From Thermithiobacillus tepidarius DSM 3134 (lineage in GTDB: Bacteria; Pseudomonadota; Gammaproteobacteria; Acidithiobacillales; Thermithiobacillaceae), in contig NZ_AUIS01000003.1 in the NCBI RefSeq assembly GCF_000423825.1, forward strand, positions 1 through 64,000: a stretch of DNA of 64,000 nt, read 5' to 3'. Shown piece by piece: positions 33,399 through 43,085 of this stretch (position 1 is the first letter of the stretch; every line of letters begins with the position of its first letter). The position numbers and the translations under genes are program-made. Under the pieces are notes generated by a model that was given only the letters and a program-made list of their open reading frames with translations, was not told the DNA's origin and searched no databases.

Positions 33399-34496
33399 TC
33401 ACTTCCCGCCTCCGGCGTGCTGCATGGCCCAGTGGCGGCACGCCTGCGCCACCGCCTGCGCCGCGGCAGGCTTGGCCTGGGCGCGCGCCGCCGTCGCCAT
33501 GCGCAGCCGCGCCTGCGGATCGCGCAGCAGCGGCATCAAGAGCTTCAGCAGCGAATCCGCGTTCAGGGCCTCCTGCCGGATCACGCGGGCTGCCCCGGCC
33601 TTGACCAGAAACTCGGCATTCACGGCCTGGTGATCGTCCACCGCATAGGGATAGGGCACCAGAATGGCGCCCAGGCCGGCGCAGGCCAGCTCGGCGATGG
33701 TCAGGGCGCCGGCCCGGCACAGGGCCAGATCGGCCCACGCCAGGGCGGCCGCCACGTCCTCGATGAAGGGCTCCACGCGCGCTTCCACGCCTGCCTCGGC
33801 GTAGGCCCGCTGCACCTCCTCGAAGTGCTTCTGGCCGGTCTGATGCCAGATCAGCGGTCGCTCCGCCGGCGCCAGGCGGGCCATGGCCTCCAGCAGCACC
33901 CGGTTCAAATCGCGGGCGCCCAGGCTGCCGCCCATCACCAGCAGATGCGGGGCGCCCGTCCGTCCGGCCAGGCGCGCCTCGGGCACCGGCAGGGCGGCAA
34001 TGGCGGCGCGCACCGGATTGCCGACCCACTCGCTCCGACCCAGGGTCGGGATGGGGAAACCGGTCAGCACCGCCTGCGCCACCCGGGCCAGAAGCCGGTT
34101 GGCATAGCCGGGCACGGCGTTCTGCTCGTGAATCAACAGCGGCACGCCCAGGCTGCGGGCGGCCAGGCCCGCCGGCCCGGACACGAAGCCGCCCATGCCC
34201 AGCACCACCTGCGGAGCCTCGCGGCGCAGGAAGGCGCGGGCTTGGCCGATGGCGCGCAGCAGGAGCCACGGCGCTGCCAGCCAGCGTCCCACGCCCTTGC
34301 CGCGCAGGCCGGCCATCTGCATCAGGCCCAGCGGAAAGCCCGCCGCCGGCACCACGCGCGCCTCCAGGCCGGCGGCCGTGCCCAGGAAGCCCACGCTGGC
34401 GCCGCCGGCGCGCAGTTCCTCCGCCACCGCCAACGCGGGAAAGACGTGGCCGCCAGTGCCGCCGGCCGCGATGAGCACGCGGATCGGCGCATTCAT
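33399..34496 (-). CDS. murG: UDP-GlcNAc transferase MurG (lipid II synthase)
   Basis: MurG adds GlcNAc to lipid I at the inner face of the membrane, giving lipid II. The 365-aa GT-B protein has the N-terminal glycine loop IAAGGTGGHVFPALAVAEEL (about 9-28), then GMGGFVSGPAGLAA, HEQNAVPGYANR and the nucleotide-sugar region CRAGALTIAELACAGLGAIL. The start overlaps the ftsW stop by four bases (ATGA). Confidence 0.95.
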   Translation of the reverse strand: MNAPIRVLIAAGGTGGHVFPALAVAEELRAGGASVGFLGTAAGLEARVVPAAGFPLGLMQMAGLRGKGVGRWLAAPWLLLRAIGQARAFLRREAPQVVLGMGGFVSGPAGLAARSLGVPLLIHEQNAVPGYANRLLARVAQAVLTGFPIPTLGRSEWVGNPVRAAIAALPVPEARLAGRTGAPHLLVMGGSLGARDLNRVLLEAMARLAPAERPLIWHQTGQKHFEEVQRAYAEAGVEARVEPFIEDVAAALAWADLALCRAGALTIAELACAGLGAILVPYPYAVDDHQAVNAEFLVKAGAARVIRQEALNADSLLKLLMPLLRDPQARLRMATAARAQAKPAAAQAVAQACRHWAMQHAGGGK

Positions 34497-35731
34497 GTTC
34501 CGAGCCTCGGACGGGTCAACGTGTCCATCAGGCCCGGCTGCTTGCGCAAGGCAGGCTGCAGGCGGGCGCTGATGCCCAGGACGATGCCGATGGCCGCCGC
34601 CATGGACAGCAGGCTACTGCCGCCGTAGCTCATCAACGGCAGGGTCAGCCCCTTGGTGGGCAGGGCCCCCAGATTGACGCCGATGCTCGCCAGCGCCTGC
34701 GCCGCGAACCAGATCATCACGCCATAGCTCAGCAGCGCTTCAAAGGCGAAGCCCGCCTGCTCGGCCGCCTGCGCCACCCGGAAGATGCGCACCGTGACCA
34801 GCACGAACAGGCTCAGCACGGCGAGCACGCCCACCAGTCCCAGTTCCTCGCCGATCACCGCCAGAATGAAGTCCGTATGAGCCTCGGGCAGGTAGAACAT
34901 CTTCTGCACGCCCTCGCCCAGCCCGACGCCGAAGAAACCGCCGCGGCCGAAGGCGATGAGGGATTGGATCAACTGGAAGCCCGAGTCCAGCGGATGCGCC
35001 CAGGGGTCGCGGAAGGCGGTCATGCGCGCCAGCCGGTAAGGCTCGGCGATGGCGAGCCAAGCCAGGGCCGCGGCGGCCAGGGACCCGCCCACCACCACGT
35101 AGCGCAGCGGCAGGCCGCCCAGGAAGATGATGCCGCCGGCGATCACCACGGCGACCACCAGGGCGCCCATGTCCGGTTCCATCAGCAGCAGGAGACCGCC
35201 GATCACCAACACCGCCACGATGGGCAGAATGCCGTCCTTGAGCGACTGCAGCGCTTGTCCTTTGCGCACCACGTAGCCCGCCATGAAGATGAGCAGGGTG
35301 AGCTTGAACACCTCCGAGGGCTGCAGACGCATGACGAAAAGGTTGATCCAGCGGCGGCTGGCGTTCACCGTCACGCCGATGCCCGGAATGAGCACCAGCA
35401 CCAGCAGCACCAGGCTGATGAGCAGCAACAGCGGTCCGCGCTCCCGCCAAAAGGCCATCGGCACGCGGGCCACGCCGAACATGGCTGCCGTGCTGGCGGC
35501 CACGTAGACCGCTTGGCGGATCAGGTAGTGATACGGATTGCCCAGGTCGTGGCCGGCGCGCGCGGCGCTGGCCGAAAAGACCATGACCAGCCCCAGGCCC
35601 ATGAGCAGCAGCACGCCGCCGAGCAGCCAGGGGTCCATCTGGGACAGCAGACCCGGCTGGCGCTTGGCTTGGCCGTTGCCCGGCGCCTGCGGCTCGAACA
35701 GTTTGTTGATACCCGCTTTCAGCTTGACCAT
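34493..35731 (-). CDS. ftsW: Peptidoglycan glycosyltransferase FtsW
   Basis: FtsW is the SEDS-family polymerase that builds septal glycan with FtsI. The 412-aa protein has about ten membrane segments, the first at DPWLLGGVLLLMGLGLVMVF. It shows the motifs NASRRWINLFVMRLQPSEVF and, at the end, LTLPLMSYGGSSLLSMAAAI. The first 30 residues are cytoplasmic and basic. It overlaps murD by 13 bases and murG by four. Confidence 0.94.
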   Translation of the reverse strand: MVKLKAGINKLFEPQAPGNGQAKRQPGLLSQMDPWLLGGVLLLMGLGLVMVFSASAARAGHDLGNPYHYLIRQAVYVAASTAAMFGVARVPMAFWRERGPLLLLISLVLLVLVLIPGIGVTVNASRRWINLFVMRLQPSEVFKLTLLIFMAGYVVRKGQALQSLKDGILPIVAVLVIGGLLLLMEPDMGALVVAVVIAGGIIFLGGLPLRYVVVGGSLAAAALAWLAIAEPYRLARMTAFRDPWAHPLDSGFQLIQSLIAFGRGGFFGVGLGEGVQKMFYLPEAHTDFILAVIGEELGLVGVLAVLSLFVLVTVRIFRVAQAAEQAGFAFEALLSYGVMIWFAAQALASIGVNLGALPTKGLTLPLMSYGGSSLLSMAAAIGIVLGISARLQPALRKQPGLMDTLTRPRLGT

Positions 35732-37119
35732 GCCTGCCTTCCATTCGCCAAACGCAGCACCGCTTCCGTGAACACCCGCCCCCGCTCCGCGTAGTCCTGG
35801 AACATGTCGAGGCTGGCGCAGGCGGGCGACAGCAGCACCTGATCACCCGGCTTGGCCAGCTCCGCCGCCAATTGCACCGCCTCTTCCATGCTGCGGGCAT
35901 GGCGCATGGGCACCAGCCCGGCCAAAGCCGCCTCGAGGCGGGGTGCATCGCGGCCCAGCAGGACCACCGCCCGTGCCTGCGCCACCACCGCCGCGCGCAG
36001 GGGCGTGAAATCGGCTCCCTTGCAGTCGCCGCCCAAAATGGCGACCACCGGCCCGGGCAAGCCGGACAACGCCTTCAGCGTGGCACCCACGTTGGTGCCC
36101 TTGGAATCGTTGTAGTAAGTAACGCCGTTCAGTTCCGTCACCCGGATCATGCGATGCGGCAAGCCGGCGAATTCGCGCAGGGCCGCCGCAGCGGCCGCCG
36201 CAGGGATGCCGGCGGCAAAGGCGATGGCCAGGGCCGCCATGGCGTTTTCCACGTTGTGCTCGCCCACCATCCGCAAAGCCGAAAGCGGCAGGACCATCTG
36301 CGTGGTGCCTGCGGCGCCATCGATGCACAACTGCTCGCCGAAGCCCTCGTCCAGCACCCGCACATGGCCGAGTCCATGCGGCGCCTGCCGGCCGAAGTAG
36401 ACCAGATCTACGCCGGCCGGCACCTGGGCAGCCAGCGCCCGGGTCGGCGCGTCATTGGCATTGAGCACCAGGGTATCGCCGGCCCCCATGCGGGCGAAGA
36501 TGCGCGCCTTGGCGGCCACGTAGTCGGCGAATCCGTTGTAGCGGTCCATGTGGTCCTCGGACAGGTTCAGGACCGCCGCCACCCGCGGGCGGAAACTGTC
36601 CACAAGCTCCAACTGGAAACTGGACAACTCCAGAATGTAAAGATCCGGCTCGCCGCCATCGGCGGGCAGCAGATCCAGGGCCGGCGTGCCCAGGTTGCCG
36701 CCCACCCCGGCGCGCAGCCCGGCTTTTTGGGCCATCTCGCCGACCAAAGTAGTCACCGTGCTCTTGCCGTTGGAGCCGGTGATGCCCACCACCGGGGCCT
36801 TGGCCAGCCAGGCAAAGAGCTCGATGTCGCCGATCACCGGCACGCCGACGGCGCGCGCCTGCGCAAAGGCCGGATCGCTCTGCGCCAATCCCGGGCTCGC
36901 CACGATCAGATCCTGGGCGGCGAAGAGGGCCGGCTCGAAGGGACCCAGGTACCACTGCACCGCGGGATAACGCTCGCGCAGCGCGTCCAGGCCGGGCGGC
37001 GCCGCCCGGCTGTCCGCCGCCTGCACCCGGGCGCCCAGGCGCAGCAGCACGGGCAGCACCGACTGCCCGGTCTTGCCGAGGCCCACCACCAGGACATTTT
37101 GGTTTCGCAGTTCGCGCAT
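35719..37119 (-). CDS. murD: UDP-N-acetylmuramoyl-L-alanine--D-glutamate ligase
   Basis: MurD adds D-Glu to the stem peptide. The 466-aa Mur ligase begins RNQNVLVVGLGKTGQSVLPV, with the ATP loop VVGITGSNGKSTVTTLVGEM (about 109-128) and NLSEDHMDRYNG. The middle-to-late block TYYNDSKGTNVGATLKAL is typical. The ATG at 37119 shares one base with the mraY stop; a longer frame to 37206 is not conserved. Confidence 0.95.
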   Translation of the reverse strand: MRELRNQNVLVVGLGKTGQSVLPVLLRLGARVQAADSRAAPPGLDALRERYPAVQWYLGPFEPALFAAQDLIVASPGLAQSDPAFAQARAVGVPVIGDIELFAWLAKAPVVGITGSNGKSTVTTLVGEMAQKAGLRAGVGGNLGTPALDLLPADGGEPDLYILELSSFQLELVDSFRPRVAAVLNLSEDHMDRYNGFADYVAAKARIFARMGAGDTLVLNANDAPTRALAAQVPAGVDLVYFGRQAPHGLGHVRVLDEGFGEQLCIDGAAGTTQMVLPLSALRMVGEHNVENAMAALAIAFAAGIPAAAAAAALREFAGLPHRMIRVTELNGVTYYNDSKGTNVGATLKALSGLPGPVVAILGGDCKGADFTPLRAAVVAQARAVVLLGRDAPRLEAALAGLVPMRHARSMEEAVQLAAELAKPGDQVLLSPACASLDMFQDYAERGRVFTEAVLRLANGRQAWSS

Positions 37120-38201
37120 CAGCGTATCTTCAGGCTGGACAGGCCAACCAGGACGAGAATGACGGTGATGATCCAGAAACGCACGATGACGCGCGGTTCG
37201 GGCCATCCTTTCAGCTCAAAGTGATGGTGCAGGGGCGCCATGCGGAACACCCGCCGGCCGGTCAGCTTGAAGGAGGCCACCTGGATCATGACCGAGAGCG
37301 TTTCCATGACGAAGACGCCGCCCATGATGAAGAGCACGATTTCCTGGCGCGCCACCACCGCCACCAAGCCCAGGGCCGCGCCCAGGGCCAGGGCGCCCAC
37401 GTCGCCCATGAAGACCTGGGCGGGATAGGCGTTGAACCACAAAAAACCGAGGCCCGCCCCCACCAGGGCGCCGCAGAAGATCAGCAGCTCGCCGCTGCCG
37501 GGCACCGCCGGAATACCCAGGTAATTGGCGAAGACCATGTTGCCGGACACGTAGACGAACACGCCCAGCGCCGCCGCCACCATGACCGTGGGCAGGATGG
37601 CCAGGCCGTCCAGGCCGTCGGTGAGATTGACCGCATTGGACGAGCCGACGATCACGAAGTAGGTCAGCAGGATGTAGAAGTAGCCCAGATCGATGCTGAC
37701 ACCTTTGATGAAGGGCAGGATCAGCTGCGTCTCCACAGGGTGCTGGGCGGTACGGTAAAGCACGAAGGCCGCCACCAGGGCGACCAGGGACTGGAACAGA
37801 TATTTGTAGCGGGCCGCGAGCCCCTTGGGATCCTTGAGCACCAGCTTGCGGTAGTCGTCCACCCAGCCGATCACGCCGAAGGCCAGGGTCGTCGCCAAGG
37901 CGACCAGCACGAAGCGGTTGCTGAGATCGGCCCACAGCAGGGTCGCCACCGCCACCGCCACCAGGATCAGCCCGCCGCCCATGGTCGGGGTGCCGGACTT
38001 GCTCAAGTGGGTCTGCGGCCCGTCCGTGCGCACCGTCTGGCCGATCTGATACTTCTTCAGCCAGTCGATGAAGGCGGGGCCCACGATGAAGGAGATGCCC
38101 AGAGCCGTCAAGGTCGCCAGTACCCCGCGCAAGGTGATGTATTGAAAAACGCCGAACCCGCGATAGTTCAGGGCCAGGTCCTGAAACAGGTGATAAAGCA
38201 T
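37119..38201 (-). CDS. mraY: Phospho-N-acetylmuramoyl-pentapeptide transferase
   Basis: MraY transfers the muropeptide to undecaprenyl phosphate, making lipid I. The 360-aa protein has about ten membrane helices. Conserved loops are [22 protein letters not shown] (Asp pair), [14 protein letters not shown] and [13 protein letters not shown]. It follows murF directly with no gap. Confidence 0.96.
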   Translation of the reverse strand: MLYHLFQDLALNYRGFGVFQYITLRGVLATLTALGISFIVGPAFIDWLKKYQIGQTVRTDGPQTHLSKSGTPTMGGGLILVAVAVATLLWADLSNRFVLVALATTLAFGVIGWVDDYRKLVLKDPKGLAARYKYLFQSLVALVAAFVLYRTAQHPVETQLILPFIKGVSIDLGYFYILLTYFVIVGSSNAVNLTDGLDGLAILPTVMVAAALGVFVYVSGNMVFANYLGIPAVPGSGELLIFCGALVGAGLGFLWFNAYPAQVFMGDVGALALGAALGLVAVVARQEIVLFIMGGVFVMETLSVMIQVASFKLTGRRVFRMAPLHHHFELKGWPEPRVIVRFWIITVILVLVGLSSLKIR

Positions 38202-39548
38202 TCAGTTCGTTCCCTTCGTCGTTATTTCCTGCACCACCCGTTCCATGCGCGCCGAGCGCGACCCCTTGACCAGCACCCGGGCATTTTCGTTCAGCAGCGG
38301 GCGCAAAGCGGCGAGCAGCCCTTCCAGATCCGGGTAGGCCGCACCGCCCTCGCCGAAGGTGTGCGCCGCATGGGCGGCCAGATCGCCCAAGGCCAGCAGC
38401 CGATCGATGCCCAAGGCCCGCGCCGTCTGGCCAGCCGCGGCGTGCAGCGCTGCCGCTTCCGGCCCGAGCTCGCCCATGTTGCCGAGCACCAGCACCTTGA
38501 AGCCATTGCCGCCGGCCAGCACCTGCATGGCCGCCTCCAGGGAAGCGGGATTGGCGTTGTAGGTGTCGTCCAGCACCCGGCTGCCGTCCCGTCCCTCGCG
38601 CCACTGCAGACGACCCGGCAGGGACGGCATCTGCGCCAGCCCCGCGGCGATTTGCGCCGGGCTCAGGCCCAGGGCCAGGCCCACCGTGGCCGCCGCCAGG
38701 GCATTGGCGCCGTTGTGGCGGCCCGGCAGCGGAATCTCCAGGGGAAAGCGGCCCTGCGCCGCCTCGACCAGCAGCTCGCCGCCCGCGGAATGCGCCTGCC
38801 AGGTGCCGCGCACGTCCAGCTGCGCGGCATCCAGGCCGAAGCGCAGCACCCGTCCCGGCGAGCGTGCCGCCCACTGCTCCACGAAGTCGTCATCGCCATT
38901 CAGCACCGCCACGCCCGCCTCGCTCAGCCCTTCCAGAATCTCGCCCTTGGCCGCCGCGATGGCTGCCACGCTGCCCAAGCCCTCCAGGTGCGCCGGCCGG
39001 GCGTTGTTGATCACCGCCACGTCGGGACGGGCCAGCCGGGTCAACTGCGCCAGCTCGCCGGCATGGTTCATGCCCATCTCAATCACGGCGAAGCGGTGCT
39101 CGGGACGCAGACGCAACAGGGTCAGCGGCACGCCGATGTGATTATTCAGGTTGCCGCGGGTGGCCAGGGTCGGACCGACGCCCGCCAGGATGCGGGTGGT
39201 CATTTCCTTGACCGTGGTCTTGCCGCAGGAACCGGTCACCGCCACCACGGGAATGGCGAAGCGGCTGCGCCAAGCCGTGGCCAACGTCTGCAGGGCGGTC
39301 AACGTATCGGGCACCACCACCTGCGGCAGCGTGATCTCCGACTGGGCGCGGCTCACCAAGGCGCCGGCGCCGCCGCGGGCCGCCACGTCGGCCAGATAGG
39401 CGTGACCGTCGAAACGCGGCCCCTGCAGGGCAACGAAGAGCATGCCCAGCTCCACGGTCCGGCTGTCCGTGCCCACGCTCTCGACCCGGACATCCGCACC
39501 GAGCAGCTTACCGCCCGTGATCCGGGCCACTTCTGCCATTGTCAACAC
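38202..39548 (-). CDS. murF: UDP-MurNAc-tripeptide--D-Ala-D-Ala ligase
   Basis: MurF adds the D-Ala-D-Ala dipeptide to the stem. The roughly 448-aa Mur ligase shows SVGTDSRTVELGMLFVALQG near the N-terminus, the ATP loop VVAVTGSCGKTTVKEM and NPASLEAAMQ with YNANP. The start is uncertain. GTG at 39548 has a GGAG site eight bases upstream and gives the usual family length. ATG at 39539 and TTG at 39554 are also in frame. It overlaps the end of murE slightly. Confidence 0.94.
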   Translation of the reverse strand: MLTMAEVARITGGKLLGADVRVESVGTDSRTVELGMLFVALQGPRFDGHAYLADVAARGGAGALVSRAQSEITLPQVVVPDTLTALQTLATAWRSRFAIPVVAVTGSCGKTTVKEMTTRILAGVGPTLATRGNLNNHIGVPLTLLRLRPEHRFAVIEMGMNHAGELAQLTRLARPDVAVINNARPAHLEGLGSVAAIAAAKGEILEGLSEAGVAVLNGDDDFVEQWAARSPGRVLRFGLDAAQLDVRGTWQAHSAGGELLVEAAQGRFPLEIPLPGRHNGANALAAATVGLALGLSPAQIAAGLAQMPSLPGRLQWREGRDGSRVLDDTYNANPASLEAAMQVLAGGNGFKVLVLGNMGELGPEAAALHAAAGQTARALGIDRLLALGDLAAHAAHTFGEGGAAYPDLEGLLAALRPLLNENARVLVKGSRSARMERVVQEITTKGTN

Positions 39549-41008
39549 TGCCAAGACTCCAAGGCCCGCTGGGCCACTGCTGCGTCATCGAAAGGCCGGC
39601 GCACGCCGGCTTGCTCTTGGTAATTCTCGTGCCCCTTGCCGGCGATCAGGATGCAGTCGCCGGGCCGGGCCGCGCGGACGGCGGCCTGGATGGCCCGGGC
39701 GCGGTCATGCACCCGGACGGCGGCGGCGGGCTGCGTCATCCCGCCCAGAATCTCCGCCACGATCGCCTCGGGCGCCTCGCTGCGTGGATTGTCGTCGGTC
39801 ACCACCACCCAGTCCGCCCAGGTCTCCGCAATGCGCCCCATCTGCGGGCGCTTGCCGCGGTCGCGATCGCCGCCGCAGCCGAACACGCACCACAGCTGCC
39901 CCGTGGTCATCTTGCGCAGGTCCGCCAGCACCGCGTCGAGGGCATCGGGCGTGTGGGCATAGTCCACCACCACCACGGGCGCAGCGGCGGGACCGGGCAC
40001 GCGCTGCAGTCGTCCCGGCACCGGTGCCACCCGGGCGAGGCGCTCGGCTGCCGCCCGTGGCGCCTCGCCCAACAGCAAAGCGGCGGCCAGCGCCGCCAGG
40101 AGATTGTAAGCATTGACGCGGCCAATCCAAGGACTGTGCAGCCGGCACTCGCCCAACGGCGTGTCCACCGTCATGCGCAGGCCGCTCGCCTCGGCGGTCA
40201 GCTCGCGCGGACGCACTTCGCCTTGCGTCAAGCCGTAGGTGATGCGTTCGGCGCCGGCGGGCAAGAGAGCCAGCAGGCGCTGTGCCTGCGGGTCATCGGC
40301 ATTGATCACCGCGTAGCGCAGCCCCGGCCGCCGGAACAGGCTTGCCTTGGCCGCGAAATATGCCTCCATGTCGCCGTGGTAGTCGAGATGGTCCCGGCTC
40401 AGGTTGGTGAAGACGGCCATTTGGATCGGCACGCCGGCGATGCGGTCCTGATCCAGGGCGTGGGAGGACACCTCCATGGCGATGCTGCGGGCGCCGGCCT
40501 CGCGGCAGGCGGCGATGGTGCGATGCAGCGCCTCGACATCGGGCGTGGTGTTGGCCTGGGCTTGCAGTTGGCCCGGCAGGCCCCAGCCCAGTGTGCCGAT
40601 GATGAACCCCGGCTGCGGCAGCACGGCGCTCAGCAGATGCGTCACGCTGCTCTTGCCGTTGGTGCCGGTCACGCCAGCGATGAACACCGAGTCGGGCGAA
40701 AGATCGTAATAGCGGGCCAGCGCCGTGCCAAGCAGAGCGCGGGCGGCCGGCTCTCGCCACACCGGACGCCCGGCGCGCCAGTCCAGGCCGGCATCATCGG
40801 ATTCCAGCAGCACCGCCGACGCCCCGGCGGCCAGTGCCGCCTTCACGTAGCGATCCGCAGGTCCCCGGGTGCCCCTCAAGCCGACGAAGAGCTCACCGCC
40901 GCGCACCCGGCGGCTATCGGTGGCGATGCCGGTAAAAGCCAGATCGGCCAACGCCCCGGGGAGGCGATCGAAGAGCGCGGCGGCCGGCTTCAGCCCTGTT
41001 GCGGCCAT
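39542..41008 (-). CDS. murE: UDP-MurNAc-tripeptide synthetase (meso-diaminopimelate-adding)
   Basis: MurE adds the third residue of the stem. The 488-aa protein has TDSRRVRGGELFVGLRG, the ATP loop IAGVTGTNGKSSVTHLL and the recognition loop VVTDDNPRSEAPEAI. The DNPR motif indicates specificity for meso-diaminopimelate rather than lysine. ftsI overlaps its start by 19 bases. Confidence 0.95.
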   Translation of the reverse strand: MAATGLKPAAALFDRLPGALADLAFTGIATDSRRVRGGELFVGLRGTRGPADRYVKAALAAGASAVLLESDDAGLDWRAGRPVWREPAARALLGTALARYYDLSPDSVFIAGVTGTNGKSSVTHLLSAVLPQPGFIIGTLGWGLPGQLQAQANTTPDVEALHRTIAACREAGARSIAMEVSSHALDQDRIAGVPIQMAVFTNLSRDHLDYHGDMEAYFAAKASLFRRPGLRYAVINADDPQAQRLLALLPAGAERITYGLTQGEVRPRELTAEASGLRMTVDTPLGECRLHSPWIGRVNAYNLLAALAAALLLGEAPRAAAERLARVAPVPGRLQRVPGPAAAPVVVVDYAHTPDALDAVLADLRKMTTGQLWCVFGCGGDRDRGKRPQMGRIAETWADWVVVTDDNPRSEAPEAIVAEILGGMTQPAAAVRVHDRARAIQAAVRAARPGDCILIAGKGHENYQEQAGVRRPFDDAAVAQRALESWQC

Positions 41009-42825
41009 TGTCCCTCCCGTGCCCTGTCCTCGACGTTGACCAGCTTGGGCTTGGGCTTGGCCTTTACTTCCTTCAGCGCGGGCTGCGGCCCTTCCAGCAG
41101 CAGCGGCGCCGCCGCGTCCGGCGAGACGTTCAGCAGGCGCAGGCTGCCGGCCATCACCTGACGGAACACCGGCGCGGCCACCAGCCCCCCGTAATACTGT
41201 CCCTTCGGCTCGTTGACCATGACCGCCATCACCAAGCGCGGATCGCTGGCGGGCGCGAAGCCGACGAAGGAGGCGACGTAATTGTTGGCGTAACCGCCGC
41301 GGCTGGCCTTGTGGGCCGTGCCGGTCTTGCCGGCCACCCGGTAACCCGGAATGCCCGCCAGGGTGCCCGTGCCTTCCGGGCTGATCACGCCTTCGAGCAT
41401 CTGGCGCAAGACGGCCGCAGTCTGCTCCTTCATGATGCGCTGGCCGCGCACCGACGCGGGGTCCGCCACCCGGAACAGCGTCGGCCGCAGATAGATGCCG
41501 CCGTTGGCGATGGCGGCGTAAGCCCCGGCAAGCTGCAAGGCATTGGCGGAAAGTCCGTAGCCGAAGGCCAGCGTGGCCCGTTCCACCAAGCCCCAGCCCT
41601 GGTAAGCCGGCAGGCTGCCCGGCGATTCGCTGGGCAGGCCGCTGCCGGACAACTGGCCAAAGCCGGCGCCGCTCAGCATCTCGTAAAATTTTTCGGGGGG
41701 CGTCTTCAGGGCGATCTGGGCGGCGCCGATGTTGCTGGAATACAGGATGATCTGGCTGACATCCAGCACACCATGCGGATGATCGTCGCGGATGCGGGCG
41801 TTGCCCACGGGGTAGTACTTATAGCCGCAGTTGAAGGTGCTGTTGGGGCGGATGACCCCTGCCTCCAATGCGGCGGCCACCGTGAACGGCTTGATGGTCG
41901 AGCCCGGCTCGTAGGCGTCGGCGATGGCGCGGTTGCGCCAGTCCTTCGGCGTGCTGCCGGCGCGATTGTTGGGGTTGAAACCCTGCTGGCTGGCCATGGC
42001 CAGAATTTCGCCCGTGCGCACGTCCATCACCACCGCCGAAGCGGACTTGGCCTGGAATTTCTGCACGGCCGCCTTCAGCTCGCGATAGGTCAGATACTGG
42101 ATGCGCTTGTCGATGCTCAGAGTGAGCTCGCGCCCGGGCTTGACCGGCTGCAGCATGGCGAGATTGGTCACGCGCCGGCCGATGTTGTCACGGATCGCCA
42201 GCATCTTGCCGGGCTGCCCCTGCAGCCAGTCGTTGTAAGCCAGCTCGATGCCCTCCAGCCCGTGGTCGTCCACGTTGGTGAAGCCGAGCAGATGGCCCGT
42301 CACCTCACCGGTAGGGTAATAGCGACGGCTTTCCTTCAAGGCATAGACGCCGGGAATGTCGAGCTGCGCCACCTGCTCCGCCAGGGACGGGGGAATCTGC
42401 CGCTTGATGTAGACAAAGGTGGCATGGTCGTTGCGCACCAGGCGGGCCAGCTTGGCGGGATTCATGCCCAGCACCCGAGCCAGCTCGGGCCAGCGCTCCC
42501 GGCTGCGGCGAAATTCCTTGGGATTGACCCAGATGGAACGCATGGGCGTGGACAGGGCCAGCGGCTCGCCGTTGCGATCGTGAATGGCGCCGCGCAAGGT
42601 GGGCATGGGTACCTCGCGCAGATAACGCTGCGCGCCCTGCTCGCGCAGGAAGCCGGCCTGGAACACCTGCAGGTCGAAGGCTCGCCAGCCCATGTAGACA
42701 AAAGCCAAAAAAATGAGCCCGAGCGTAACCCAGGCCCGGGTGCCGATCTGCGGCTCGAATCCCGGCTTGCCGGCGTCCCGCCGCCGCGGTTGAGGATCCC
42801 CGCCCTTGAAGTCGCGGCCCATCAT
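40990..42825 (-). CDS. ftsI: Septal transpeptidase FtsI (PBP3)
   Basis: FtsI cross-links septal peptidoglycan and pairs with FtsW. The 611-aa class B penicillin-binding protein has one N-terminal membrane segment (about 33-52), a dimerisation domain starting RGAIHDRNGEPLALST, and the transpeptidase motifs STIKP (about 299-303), SSN in LYSSNIGAAQ and KTGT in VAGKTGTAHK. The C-terminal tail is basic and unconserved. Both ends overlap neighbours, ftsL by four and murE by 19 bases. Confidence 0.95.
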   Translation of the reverse strand: MMGRDFKGGDPQPRRRDAGKPGFEPQIGTRAWVTLGLIFLAFVYMGWRAFDLQVFQAGFLREQGAQRYLREVPMPTLRGAIHDRNGEPLALSTPMRSIWVNPKEFRRSRERWPELARVLGMNPAKLARLVRNDHATFVYIKRQIPPSLAEQVAQLDIPGVYALKESRRYYPTGEVTGHLLGFTNVDDHGLEGIELAYNDWLQGQPGKMLAIRDNIGRRVTNLAMLQPVKPGRELTLSIDKRIQYLTYRELKAAVQKFQAKSASAVVMDVRTGEILAMASQQGFNPNNRAGSTPKDWRNRAIADAYEPGSTIKPFTVAAALEAGVIRPNSTFNCGYKYYPVGNARIRDDHPHGVLDVSQIILYSSNIGAAQIALKTPPEKFYEMLSGAGFGQLSGSGLPSESPGSLPAYQGWGLVERATLAFGYGLSANALQLAGAYAAIANGGIYLRPTLFRVADPASVRGQRIMKEQTAAVLRQMLEGVISPEGTGTLAGIPGYRVAGKTGTAHKASRGGYANNYVASFVGFAPASDPRLVMAVMVNEPKGQYYGGLVAAPVFRQVMAGSLRLLNVSPDAAAPLLLEGPQPALKEVKAKPKPKLVNVEDRAREGQWPQQG

Positions 42826-43085
42826 GGCTGCCGCACCACCAGGATGCCATTCACCGGCGGCATGGTCATGCCGAGCTTCTCGCGGGCGATGGTCTCAATG
42901 CGGCCGTGCGCCGCCAGGGTGGACTGCTCCAATTGCAGCTGCCCCCAGGCGGTATCCAGCTTGAAGTGTTGGTTCTGCGCATCCTGCAGGGCGATGAACA
43001 AATCGCGGCTCGTCTGCCGAGCCGCCACCACGCCAAGCAGGCTGACCAGCACCAGCAGAGCGAGCAAGATCGTACTCAAGCGCAT
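42822..43085 (-). CDS. ftsL: Cell division protein FtsL
   Basis: FtsL is a small bitopic protein that forms a complex with FtsB and FtsQ. The 87-aa protein has one membrane helix (about 4-22) and a leucine-zipper-like coiled coil with QNQHFKLDTAWGQLQLEQST. The end MTMPPVNGILVV is typical of gammaproteobacterial FtsL. The start shares one base with the rsmH stop. Confidence 0.9.
   Translation of the reverse strand: MRLSTILLALLVLVSLLGVVAARQTSRDLFIALQDAQNQHFKLDTAWGQLQLEQSTLAAHGRIETIAREKLGMTMPPVNGILVVRQP

Noticed and set aside
29512-33910. tRNA-like GTTCAAATC strings
   Set aside because: They lie inside ftsQ and murG codons and have no cloverleaf arms around them.
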